A stretch of 13,952 bases of DNA. Source: Bacteroidales bacterium (GTDB lineage: Bacteria; Bacteroidota; Bacteroidia; Bacteroidales; Muribaculaceae). Shown in pieces: positions 7,562 to 13,912 of this stretch. Both the position numbers and the translations under genes were made by a program. The stretch's first letter is position 1; every line of letters begins with the position of its first letter. Location of the stretch: assembly GCA_030526455.1 (NCBI GenBank), contig JAUNCU010000066.1, positions 1 to 13,952 on the forward strand, in the 5' to 3' direction. The notes beneath the pieces are model-generated. The model had not been told where the DNA came from. It worked only from the letters and a program-made list of their open reading frames with translations, and did not search any database.

Positions 7562-10072
7562 TTAATCGGTGGCTACTTTTGTGGCTTTTTCTACCTTTAC
7601 CACGAACGACTGGCGGATGTCGCGCGACGATGCGCCCACCTTTATCTTGTATTGGCCAGGGTCTACGGTGAATGCCTTCTTGGTCACTTTGTAGGTGGCA
7701 AATGCGTTGGCGTCGAGCATCATGGTCACGGTTTTCTTTTCGCCGGGCTTGAGGAATATTTTCTCGAAGCCGCGCAGGGTCTGCACGGGTTCGTTTTCAC
7801 CCACGTTGAGCGGTTCCACATACACCTGCACCACTTCGGCGCCGGCCATCTTTCCGGTGTTCTGCACGTCGACCTTCACCTGGCACTGCTTGTCGGTGCG
7901 CTTCACTTTGAGGTTGCTGTAGGCGAAGCGGGTGTAACTCATGCCGAAGCCGAAGGGGAAGGCTGGTGCCACGCAGTCTTTGTCGAAGGAGCGGTAGCCC
8001 ACGAAGAGGCGTTCGTCGTAGTTGATGAAGTCTTCGCCCGCTTTCTCGTAGAAGTTATTGCTCGAGGCGTAGTCGTACCACTGCTGTGCCCAGGTGGCGG
8101 TGAGTTTGCCGCTTGGGGTCACCTTGCCGGTGATGATGTTGGCCAATGCCTGACCGCCGCCTTGGCCGGGGTAGCCCGCCCATATGATGGAGCGCACGTC
8201 GTTGGCCCAGGTGCTCACGTCCACCGCGCCGCCAGTGAAGAGCACCACCACCACATTGGCATTCGATGCGGCGGCGTCTTTAATCATCTTCACCTGCTCG
8301 GCGGGCAGTTGCCATGGTCGGTCGGTGCCTTCTTTTTCCACCTTCTCGCCAAATCCCGCGGTCACGATCACGGCATCGCAGAGAGCCGCTTCGGTGGCGA
8401 GGTTGTCGACCTGGGCGATGCGGTAGCCCAGACGGATGCCCGCTTCGCCCTCACTCTCGGTATAGTCGATGCGGATGGCATAGTCGCGGTTGGCTTGCAG
8501 ATTGATGGTGAGTTCGTTGCCGCTGAAGGAGTGGTCGCCCCAGTTGTCGAGCACCATGGCGTCGTCGATCCACATGCGGCTGGCGTCGTCGCTGGAGAGC
8601 ACCAGCGTGTATTCGCCCGAGGCTGGCACGCGCAGATAGCCGGTGTAGCGAATCGAGAAGTTGTCGGTGCCCAGGAAGTCGGGCTGCGGTGTGCCGGCGC
8701 CCCAGTAGAAGTTGAGGCCGTCCACATAGTCGCTCATCAGCGGAATGCCGCCCAGGCTGGGATTGTTGAAGTATTCAGCCTTCAGGCCGGGGGTGCGGCC
8801 GCCGCGGTCGCGGTAGAGGTGGGTGCAGGGCTCTTCGTCGTAGATTTGGTGTCCTTTGATGTCCACACTCTTCATCAGCACTTTCAGCCCGCCTGTGATG
8901 GAGGTGGTGCTGAAAGGCGTAACCTTCGAACTCCCGCCGCCACAGGGTATCTCATCGGCGAAGGGGCCTACCACCATCACCGATTTCGCTTTGGGGATGG
9001 GCAGGAGGCTGCCTTGGTTCTTCAGCAGCACGATGCCTTCTTCGGCCAACTTCTGCGCCACCATGCCGTTGTTTTTGTTGTCGAGCATAGCGGCGTCGGT
9101 GGTGGCTTTGAGTTTGTCGAATTCAAAACTGTAGATCATGTGCAGAATGTGGCGCACCTTGTCGTCGAGTTCCTTCATTGTGAATCCTTCGTTGGCCATC
9201 ACCGTCTTGAGGCTGTCGCGGTTGAAGTATTTCGCCCGGTCTTTGCCGTCCATGTCGAGGTCGAGGCCGCCGCGCATGGCTCGGCCGGTGCTATGGGTCG
9301 CGCCCCAGTCGCTCATCACCACGCCATTGAAGCCCCACATGCCGCGCAGCACCTTGGTGTTGAGCCACGAGTTTTCGGTGGCATACACGCCGTTCACCAG
9401 GTTGTAGGCGTCCATCACGCCCGCCACCTCGGCGTCTACCACGGCAGCGCGGAAGGCTGGGAAGTAGATTTCGTGGCAGGTGCGCTCGTCGGCACGCGAG
9501 TCGATGCGTTTGCGTCCCCACTCCATATTGTTGAGCGCGAAGTGCTTCACCACGGCCGCCACGCCATTCTGCTGAAGGCCCTTGATGAAGGGCACTGCCA
9601 TCTGGGCGGTGAGGTAAGGATCTTCGCTGTAGTATTCAAAGTTGCGGCCACACACGGGCGAACGCATAATGTTCACACCCGGCCCGAGCAGGATGCCCAC
9701 GCCACGCGCCTTGCAGTCGGTGGCGAGCGAGGTGGAGAGGGCTGCCATCATGCGGCGGTTCCACGTCGAGGCCACCACCACCGAGGCGGGATACTGGGTG
9801 CTCTTGCCGTAGTTGCGCACACCCATCGAGGCATCGGCCATCTTCACTTCGGGGATGCCCAGTCGCGGAATGGGGCAAGTGCTGAACCCGCCCTTGTATT
9901 CGCCCAGCAGGTCCATCTTCTCCTCCAGTTTCATCTTCGCGAGCGTGGCCTCCACCTTCTTCTGAATGGCGGCTTCGGCCTTACTCTGCTTTTTCGCACC
10001 ATGGCAAGGCACCGCCATCAGGCACACCGCCACTATGCTGGAAAGTATATGTTTCTTGCTACGTATCATCAT
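7562..10072 (-). CDS. Secreted GH3 beta-glycosidase with inserted PA14 domain
   Basis: This 836-residue exported exo-acting glycoside hydrolase family 3 enzyme is probably a beta-glucosidase or related beta-glycosidase. A signal peptide spans about residues 1-25, probably cut near CHGA/K. The TIM-barrel domain (about 60-320) carries KH (176-177) and the nucleophile D255 in VVMSDWGATHS. The alpha/beta sandwich domain starts with GIVLLKN (346-352) and is interrupted by a PA14 domain (about 425-560, GLKAEYFNN then SSDDASRMWIDD), which in other GH3 enzymes contacts or binds sugar. It resumes with the acid/base E581 in KEGTDRP. A fibronectin III-like domain (about 730-825) closes the protein. The reading frame extends 22 codons further upstream, but ATG 10072 is preferred: it directly precedes the signal peptide, and the candidate promoter leaves the extension in the leader. 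No SusC/SusD pair is adjacent, so the substrate is unknown. Confidence 0.92.
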   Translation of the reverse strand: MMIRSKKHILSSIVAVCLMAVPCHGAKKQSKAEAAIQKKVEATLAKMKLEEKMDLLGEYKGGFSTCPIPRLGIPEVKMADASMGVRNYGKSTQYPASVVVASTWNRRMMAALSTSLATDCKARGVGILLGPGVNIMRSPVCGRNFEYYSEDPYLTAQMAVPFIKGLQQNGVAAVVKHFALNNMEWGRKRIDSRADERTCHEIYFPAFRAAVVDAEVAGVMDAYNLVNGVYATENSWLNTKVLRGMWGFNGVVMSDWGATHSTGRAMRGGLDLDMDGKDRAKYFNRDSLKTVMANEGFTMKELDDKVRHILHMIYSFEFDKLKATTDAAMLDNKNNGMVAQKLAEEGIVLLKNQGSLLPIPKAKSVMVVGPFADEIPCGGGSSKVTPFSTTSITGGLKVLMKSVDIKGHQIYDEEPCTHLYRDRGGRTPGLKAEYFNNPSLGGIPLMSDYVDGLNFYWGAGTPQPDFLGTDNFSIRYTGYLRVPASGEYTLVLSSDDASRMWIDDAMVLDNWGDHSFSGNELTINLQANRDYAIRIDYTESEGEAGIRLGYRIAQVDNLATEAALCDAVIVTAGFGEKVEKEGTDRPWQLPAEQVKMIKDAAASNANVVVVLFTGGAVDVSTWANDVRSIIWAGYPGQGGGQALANIITGKVTPSGKLTATWAQQWYDYASSNNFYEKAGEDFINYDERLFVGYRSFDKDCVAPAFPFGFGMSYTRFAYSNLKVKRTDKQCQVKVDVQNTGKMAGAEVVQVYVEPLNVGENEPVQTLRGFEKIFLKPGEKKTVTMMLDANAFATYKVTKKAFTVDPGQYKIKVGASSRDIRQSFVVKVEKATKVATD

Positions 10073-10148
10073 ATCTTCTAGAAAAAAAATGAATAACAAA
10101 AAAAGCGCCGCCCGCACCAAAGCAGCGAGCACAATCACCTTTAATCTA

Positions 10149-10180
10149 CAAATTTAGTCATTATTTTCCAACCATCCCAA
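10149..10180 (-). promoter_or_regulatory. Candidate promoter of the GH3 gene
   Basis: On the minus strand TAAATTTG (10149-10156) is a perfect TAnnTTTG box. The -33 position at 20 nt spacing reads TTGG (10177-10180), a partial match. The inferred start near 10142 leaves a leader of about 70 nt before ATG 10072. Confidence 0.5.
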
Positions 10181-10274
10181 CCCACACCCAATTTTTCCCG
10201 AAAAACCCCAAAGAATGCAACGCCCAGCAGAGCCGCCTACCCATAAGAAAATAAACCACGCCTAGCGAACGCGG

Positions 10275-10445
10275 GCGGAAAGGTGTTCAACGAATTAAGC
10301 GAATTATTTATGTGGGTGAATTCTAATGCGGGAAAGGTGGTCAACGAATTTAGCGAATTGAACGAATTATTTTTGTGGGTGCAGTTTTTTGACACCTAAT
10401 TTAACCAATCATAACCAATTCAACCAATTTTTATTGAGGGTGCAA
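10275..10445. repeat. Three degenerate copies of an AACGAATT / AACCAATT micro-repeat element
   Basis: Copy 1 (10275-10318) and copy 2 (10328-10381) share GCGG(G)AAAGGTG, TCAACGAATT, AGCGAATT and a tail ending TGTGGGTG. Copy 2 has one extra nine-base unit. In copy 3 (about 10398-10445) the unit is AACCAAT, at 10403, 10413 and 10422, followed by a tail ending GAGGGTGCA. The unit period is 9-10 nt in each. A relic, AGCGAATTATTT, recurs at 11801-11812 beyond the abi locus. Confidence 0.65.
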
Positions 10446-10542
10446 CAAGTGCTAGCCAGGGCGCTAAAGGGAGCGTGTCAAGATGTGATATATGGTTGTA
10501 TCAAAAAGCAGAACATGGTTATGACAAAAGTAGAATATGGTA

Positions 10543-10568
10543 GGGGCGCGATACATCGCATCCGCCCC
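10543..10568. repeat. GGGGCG...CGCCCC palindrome downstream of the Abi-like gene
   Basis: GGGGCG (10543-10548) pairs with CGCCCC (10563-10568). GAT (10550-10552) pairs with ATC (10560-10562), leaving one bulged base and a seven-base loop. It lies about 35 nt after the abi stop on the minus strand and lacks a following T tract. It looks like a short interspersed palindrome; copies elsewhere in the genome cannot be seen from here. Confidence 0.5.
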
Positions 10569-10601
10569 AGGCAAAAGGTATCTTCTTACAAAGGTGTGAA
10601 G

Positions 10602-11522
10602 TCACCTCCAAATAGGGTTGTTTTTCCAATCCGAAGAGAAACCGAGCATATAGATTGGGATGTGAGGATGCTCATTGAATAATTGTACAATCTCTTGCTT
10701 ATAGGTATTGTGGGGATGAATAGCATTACACAGATACAACAAGCACGAGATTACCCCGAAAGCACGTTTGCGTTGATTCTCGGTCATCTCTCTCGATAGC
10801 CATGCTCTACTAAGGCGCCTCACATTTACAGGCTTTTTTGCAAATATGCGGTACCATAGACGTGAGTGATGAGCAACTGCATTTCTCAACACCGATACAG
10901 ATTCAAGCCAACTTGACAAATCTCTGGCTGAATACAATCCAAATTCATTGGCAATAGCAGATTTTATAGGAGACTGAGCCTTAAGGTTCTTATACATCTT
11001 TGACAGAGTACCAAAAGTTGCTGTTTCAAAAATCATCCAAGCATCAGGATTTGCACCTTCAGTGGTGTCCTCATCCCAATCATCATGATTCCTGATGAAA
11101 TCGCGAGCGAAAGGATCTGTACTTCTAGCGAACTCATATTTCATGTCTAGTACAAAATCCTCGTGATATTCCTTCTTCTCAAATAGAGAACCGTCAAGAT
11201 ACCAAAGCCCCGAATCTGTTGCAAGAGAAAGAATGGTTATGATCTTTGTACGCAAGCCCACCTCGAGGGTTTCAATTGCATTGAAGAGAATTTGCCGTAG
11301 GGACTTATCAAACTCATATCGTTCCACCACAACTTCAAAAAAAGACTCATCCTTAAAATCTCCAGATTCTTCATCTATCATATCAACCCAAAAATACTTA
11401 AGGCGAAAATAACTAACTCTTGACAAATACGATTTGGCAAAAGTTTTGTCGCAAAACTCCATACCACGTTGCGCAAGTATGGAGAGTTGCTCATCTATTG
11501 TTCTTGGTTTCTGGTTGCTCAT
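10602..11522 (-). CDS. Abi_2 (AbiD/AbiF) family HEPN protein, probable RNase toxin or phage-defence effector
   Basis: This 306-residue cytoplasmic protein has no signal peptide. It shows the Abi_2 layout: YFRLKYFW (38-45, like the family YRLxGYW), YEFDKSLRQILFNAIETLEVGLR (69-91, like FDxxLRxLLxxALExIEVxLR), DAWMIFETATFGTLSKMYKNL (160-180) and WLESVSVLRNAVAHHSRLW (205-223). R213-N214-x3-H218 is the Rx4-6H active-site motif of HEPN ribonucleases, and both key residues are present. Known family members cause abortive infection, and I recall AbiF-type proteins being linked to Cas13 ancestry; RNase activity here is inference. Base composition is visibly AT-richer than the neighbours and codon use is looser, pointing to lateral acquisition. 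The ATG follows a structured RNA and its terminator by 5 nt, so expression of the protein would need read-through. The family assignment is firm. The cellular role (toxin, defence) is likely but unproven. Confidence 0.88.
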   Translation of the reverse strand: MSNQKPRTIDEQLSILAQRGMEFCDKTFAKSYLSRVSYFRLKYFWVDMIDEESGDFKDESFFEVVVERYEFDKSLRQILFNAIETLEVGLRTKIITILSLATDSGLWYLDGSLFEKKEYHEDFVLDMKYEFARSTDPFARDFIRNHDDWDEDTTEGANPDAWMIFETATFGTLSKMYKNLKAQSPIKSAIANEFGLYSARDLSSWLESVSVLRNAVAHHSRLWYRIFAKKPVNVRRLSRAWLSREMTENQRKRAFGVISCLLYLCNAIHPHNTYKQEIVQLFNEHPHIPIYMLGFSSDWKNNPIWR

Positions 11523-11527
11523 GTTAT

Positions 11528-11569
11528 AAAAAATGACTCGCCTGCAGTTCTTACGGGATGCAAGCGAGT
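11528..11569 (-). terminator. Intrinsic terminator directly before the Abi_2 start codon
   Basis: On the minus-strand RNA, ACUCGC pairs with GCGAGU (11564-11569 with 11536-11541). A U-G wobble (11563/11542) and UGCA/UGCA (11559-11562/11543-11546) extend the stem to 11 pairs around a 12-base loop. CA and six U (11528-11533) follow. The wobble is an A/C mismatch on the plus strand, so the hairpin is designed for minus-strand transcripts. The abi ATG begins five bases after the U tract. Confidence 0.8.
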
Positions 11570-11658
11570 TCTGTTATCTTCGATACGGCACTGCCGCTAT
11601 CTTCTAATATAATTATCCAATACCTATTTGAGCATAAAATGGAGCCCCAATAGAAACT
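11528..11658 (-). ncRNA. Putative structured RNA upstream of the Abi_2/HEPN gene
   Basis: On the minus strand, between a perfect promoter and a terminator that abuts the abi start codon, about 130 nt contains three hairpins. Hairpin 1 (11624-11653) pairs CUAUU with AAUAG, then has a G/A mismatch, then GGGC with GCUC. Hairpin 2 (11582-11601) pairs GAUA with UAUC and CGGC with GCCG around a three-base loop, with one bulged G. Hairpin 3 is the terminator. GAAGATA is repeated directly on either side of hairpin 2 (11575-11581 and 11598-11604). No open reading frame of note lies in it. The layout suggests a small RNA, or an attenuated leader, controlling the HEPN gene. I recall a conserved RNA motif reported upstream of AbiF-type genes, but I cannot test membership here. 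The 5' end is inferred from the promoter to within a few bases. Confidence 0.65.
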
Positions 11659-11665
11659 AACACTG

Positions 11666-11697
11666 CAAAGATAAAAGGTTTTCTTTAAATAACCAAA
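11666..11697 (-). promoter_or_regulatory. Promoter of the RNA / Abi_2 transcript (TTTG-N20-TATCTTTG)
   Basis: On the minus strand TTTG (11694-11697) is followed after exactly 20 nt by TATCTTTG (11666-11673), a perfect TAnnTTTG box. CAGTG follows, the same bases that follow the efp box. It has the architecture of the strong housekeeping promoters of this window, so constitutive expression is expected. The inferred start is near 11658. Confidence 0.72.
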
Positions 11698-11945
11698 CAT
11701 TTCAAAGAAAATCAAGTTTTAGTAGTAAAGAATGCACCGACGAGAAATCTTGAAATTAATTAAGCAATATCGGCTTATCGCTTCGCCCCACGAAGTATTG
11801 AGCGAATTATTTTGCCGGTGCTTATTTTGCCGATAACGTGGCCAATACTTGTTGACTCGTTTATAAAAAAATAATATGGTTAAACTGGTAAAAATTGGTT
11901 TAATTCAGTGTTAAATCACATCACTCAGCCAACTCAGTTCTAAGC
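11698..11945. other. Gene-free AT-rich interval beyond the Abi locus
   Basis: I see no gene here. It holds a 5-bp hairpin (CTTCG/CGAAG, 11781-11795), a relic of the GAATT repeat (11801-11812), TTATTTTGCCG twice (11807-11817 and 11822-11832), and ATTGGTTTAATT (11894-11905). The last is an 11-of-12 inverted match to 10398-10409 on the other side of the abi locus. Confidence 0.6.
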
Positions 11946-12125
11946 ATGGTTGGGTTGTATTTCGGTTTATTTTCTCACGGTGAGCCACTCTCGCCCACTG
12001 AGGGCTGCCCCAATTGCGGTAGCGGAAAGAAAAAGTGGGTGTGGAGGTTGTGGGTGTGGGTAATTGTGATTATATTTGCATTTTTAATGTGGCGACCGTT
12101 CGCCTTAAGGAAAAACTACACATGA
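11946..12125 (+). CDS. Possible small zinc-knuckle membrane protein (59 residues)
   Basis: This is an unrecognised small ORF. It encodes 59 residues with GCPNCGSGKKKW at 20-31, a CxxC zinc-ribbon half followed by a Gly-Ser-Gly-Lys run that also recalls SEC-C motifs. One hydrophobic helix (about 32-49, WVWRLWVWVIVIIFAFLM) and a basic tail (RPFALRKNYT) follow. Its stop overlaps the start of the next gene as ATGA (12122-12125), the classic sign of translational coupling. Doubts: the helix comes from a GT-rich stretch that would encode Trp and Val anyway; a candidate promoter for the next gene lies inside it; and only one CxxC pair is present, so metal binding would need a partner or a dimer. If real, it would be a small inner-membrane partner of the TPR protein. 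Confidence 0.4.
   Translation: MVGLYFGLFSHGEPLSPTEGCPNCGSGKKKWVWRLWVWVIVIIFAFLMWRPFALRKNYT
12047..12078 (+). promoter_or_regulatory. Candidate promoter of the TPR-protein gene
   Basis: TATATTTG (12071-12078) is a perfect TAnnTTTG box followed by CA, as in the efp, rpmH and abi-RNA promoters. GTTG (12047-12050) stands at the 20-nt -33 position with three of four bases right. The inferred start near 12085 would give a leader of about 37 nt. It lies inside the possible small ORF, so it is either an internal promoter or evidence against that ORF. Confidence 0.4.
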
Positions 12126-13912
12126 ATTTAGATTCTTTTATCAATAAATGTATAAATGCGGTATCGGACTGCGTGAAGGCGGCCTCTAATGGCGCCGATA
12201 CCGCCCAGGCTCCCGCTCAGCAGGATGCCCAACCTTCGTTTGCCCTCGCCGAAGACACGCTGAGGCAGTTTCTGAACGACTACAACTGCAAATACAGCGT
12301 GGATAAGGTCGACGAGGAGAATCCCCGGAGTGCGCACCGCTACTATTTCGACTTCCAGGGCGGCCACTTTGTGGTGTTCGCCTACCATGGCGCGGGCATC
12401 GAGGTGATGTATCCGCGCATTGTGGATGTTCCCGAGCGCTATCTCCACATCGTGCGCGCCACGTGCAACCAGCGCAACATGCAGGACTCGCGCTTCAAAT
12501 ACTCCTACGAGCACCTCTCCCAAGATGCCGAAGTGGGTGTGCACATCTCCTACTTCGCCGAGGTGACTACCGTGGAGGCGCTGCACGAGGCGCTGGAGGC
12601 ATGCTTCGGCGCTCAGCGTGTGTTTAACGAGCGCCTGAAGAACGCCATTGAAAACGCCCGCGACGAGGGCACACTCGACGTGGAACGCCACTTCAACGAC
12701 CACAAGCGCGAGCGCTTCCTCATCAGCAACCAGGAAATAAGCCACAGCCAGGAACCCGACAAGTCCTATATCATGCCTGAAGGAAAATTTGCCCTGCACC
12801 ACGCGCTTCGCGAAGTGATGCAGCGCCCCGACATCACGCTCACCCGCATGCAGGTGATCGAGGGCGAGAAGGTGAGTGAGGTGACGGCCGAGGACGCCGA
12901 TCTGACGGCGATTGACCTGGGCGCCAAAATATTCGACACCCCCGCTGGCGGCGAACCGGGCTTCCTCTGCCCCACACTGGTGGCGGTGGCCCACTACAAA
13001 ACGCCGCTGAGCCCTAATCCCGACGAAGAATATGCGCTCATCGTCACCATGCGCGCTGCGGGCACGAGCGAACACACCGCCTTCTGCCGCGTGACCATGG
13101 TGTTCGACCAAGCCGACGTGAGCCTGCGCAACTCCATCCTCAGCAAGGCCGACAACAAGATGCCCACCTCCTATTCCTTCCTCATCGGCAGCGACACCAC
13201 CAGCACGCAGCAAATGCGCGCCGAGGCGGAATACATGTGGAAAGACGCTTTGATAAAACTGGAGGAAGGCAACGCCAACGACCTCACAGAGGAGCAACAA
13301 CTGCTGCTCGACGTGACCAACGGCGACACTGCCTACAACATGTACTGGGGACGCCGCTACATGCTCGCCAACCGCTACTACGATGCCATCGCCCACTTCG
13401 AGAACGCCTACCGATGCATGCGCCGAGGCTTTTTCAGCAGCAACAAGGAGGAAAGCAAGCAATTCCTGCAGATGATGTTCTTCCTCGGATTCTGCTACTG
13501 CGAACTCCGCCTGTGGGAAAAGGCGTTCTTCTACCTCAACATCGTGCGCACCACGGGCAACATCCATCACGTGATGGAATACGTGAACGTGCTCGCAAAC
13601 TCGGGCGACATACGCGTGTTCCGCGAGATTGAAAACATAGTGGACGACATTCGCCAGCAATACAACGACGACGACGATATCCCCGAACACGTGCAGTCGC
13701 TGCTCTCGTTCCTGCGTCGCCGCCGCGCCTATTCGCTCATCGAGTTTGGCGAAATAGAGGAAGCCGAAAAGGCATTCAAAGCCCTGCTCGACGACCCCGA
13801 AAGCCACGACTACGCCCTCTCCGAACTAGCCTACATCCAAAAACTAAAAGCACAAAACGAGGAAGAAGACGCCTCGCCAAAAGAAGGAGAAGCACCCTCG
13901 GAGAAGGAATGA
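12122..13912 (+). CDS. TPR-repeat protein of unknown function
   Basis: I cannot name this 596-residue protein. It has no signal peptide and no membrane segment, so it is probably cytoplasmic. Residues 1-40 are a short helix plus an Ala/Gln-rich linker. Residues 44-165 alternate strands and helices (YYFDFQGGHFVVFAY at 74-88, VGVHISYFAEV at 138-148) in a way that recalls YbjN or secretion-chaperone folds; this is a weak resemblance. A second alpha/beta region covers about 215-345. From about 365 it is helical with TPR-like units at 404-433 (YNMYWGRRYMLANRYYDAIAHFENAY), about 448-478 and about 532-560 (RRAYSLIEFGEIEEAEKAFKALL). The tail (578-596) is Glu-rich. The frame is open back to 12035, but ATG 12122 is preferred: the extension is a low-complexity Val/Gly stretch, a candidate promoter falls within it, and ATG 12122 makes an ATGA overlap with the small ORF. 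GC content is high, like the conserved genes. Confidence 0.85.
   Translation: MNLDSFINKCINAVSDCVKAASNGADTAQAPAQQDAQPSFALAEDTLRQFLNDYNCKYSVDKVDEENPRSAHRYYFDFQGGHFVVFAYHGAGIEVMYPRIVDVPERYLHIVRATCNQRNMQDSRFKYSYEHLSQDAEVGVHISYFAEVTTVEALHEALEACFGAQRVFNERLKNAIENARDEGTLDVERHFNDHKRERFLISNQEISHSQEPDKSYIMPEGKFALHHALREVMQRPDITLTRMQVIEGEKVSEVTAEDADLTAIDLGAKIFDTPAGGEPGFLCPTLVAVAHYKTPLSPNPDEEYALIVTMRAAGTSEHTAFCRVTMVFDQADVSLRNSILSKADNKMPTSYSFLIGSDTTSTQQMRAEAEYMWKDALIKLEEGNANDLTEEQQLLLDVTNGDTAYNMYWGRRYMLANRYYDAIAHFENAYRCMRRGFFSSNKEESKQFLQMMFFLGFCYCELRLWEKAFFYLNIVRTTGNIHHVMEYVNVLANSGDIRVFREIENIVDDIRQQYNDDDDIPEHVQSLLSFLRRRRAYSLIEFGEIEEAEKAFKALLDDPESHDYALSELAYIQKLKAQNEEEDASPKEGEAPSEKE

Larger units (their letters stand above)
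10181..10601. other. Gene-free interval between the GH3 and Abi-like genes
   Basis: I see no credible gene here. 10181-10274 is featureless. 10275-10445 holds degenerate micro-repeats and 10543-10568 a palindrome, listed separately. A 97-codon open frame (10389-10682) crosses the repeats and runs antisense into the abi 3' end; it has no recognisable domain. Confidence 0.7.

Noticed and set aside
7652..10081. 809-codon open frame on plus, opposite the GH3 gene
   Set aside because: It is the antisense shadow of a GC-rich gene with clear GH3 motifs; its product is His/Val/Ala-rich low-complexity with no recognisable domain.
10073..10138. 22-residue N-terminal extension of the GH3 protein
   Set aside because: ATG 10072 immediately precedes a standard signal peptide; the extension would place a second hydrophobic stretch in front of it and begins at the predicted leader.
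10275..10445. CRISPR-like array
   Set aside because: Units are 8-10 nt with no 25-40 nt repeats or uniform spacers, and there are no cas genes.
10389..10682. 97-codon ORF on plus between the GH3 and Abi genes
   Set aside because: It starts in the micro-repeats, crosses the palindrome, overlaps the abi 3' end antisense, and shows no domain or promoter.
10602..11522. Cas13-like effector
   Set aside because: Only one HEPN domain of the Abi_2 type in 306 residues; the resemblance is at most evolutionary.
12035..12121. Upstream 29-codon extension of the TPR protein
   Set aside because: The extension is GT-rich low-complexity sequence and contains a candidate promoter; ATG 12122 starts the protein-like sequence and makes the ATGA overlap.
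12128..13807. 559-codon open frame on minus, opposite the TPR gene
   Set aside because: Same shadow effect; the product is a His/Val/Ala-rich run without motifs, while the plus frame has TPR units and normal composition.
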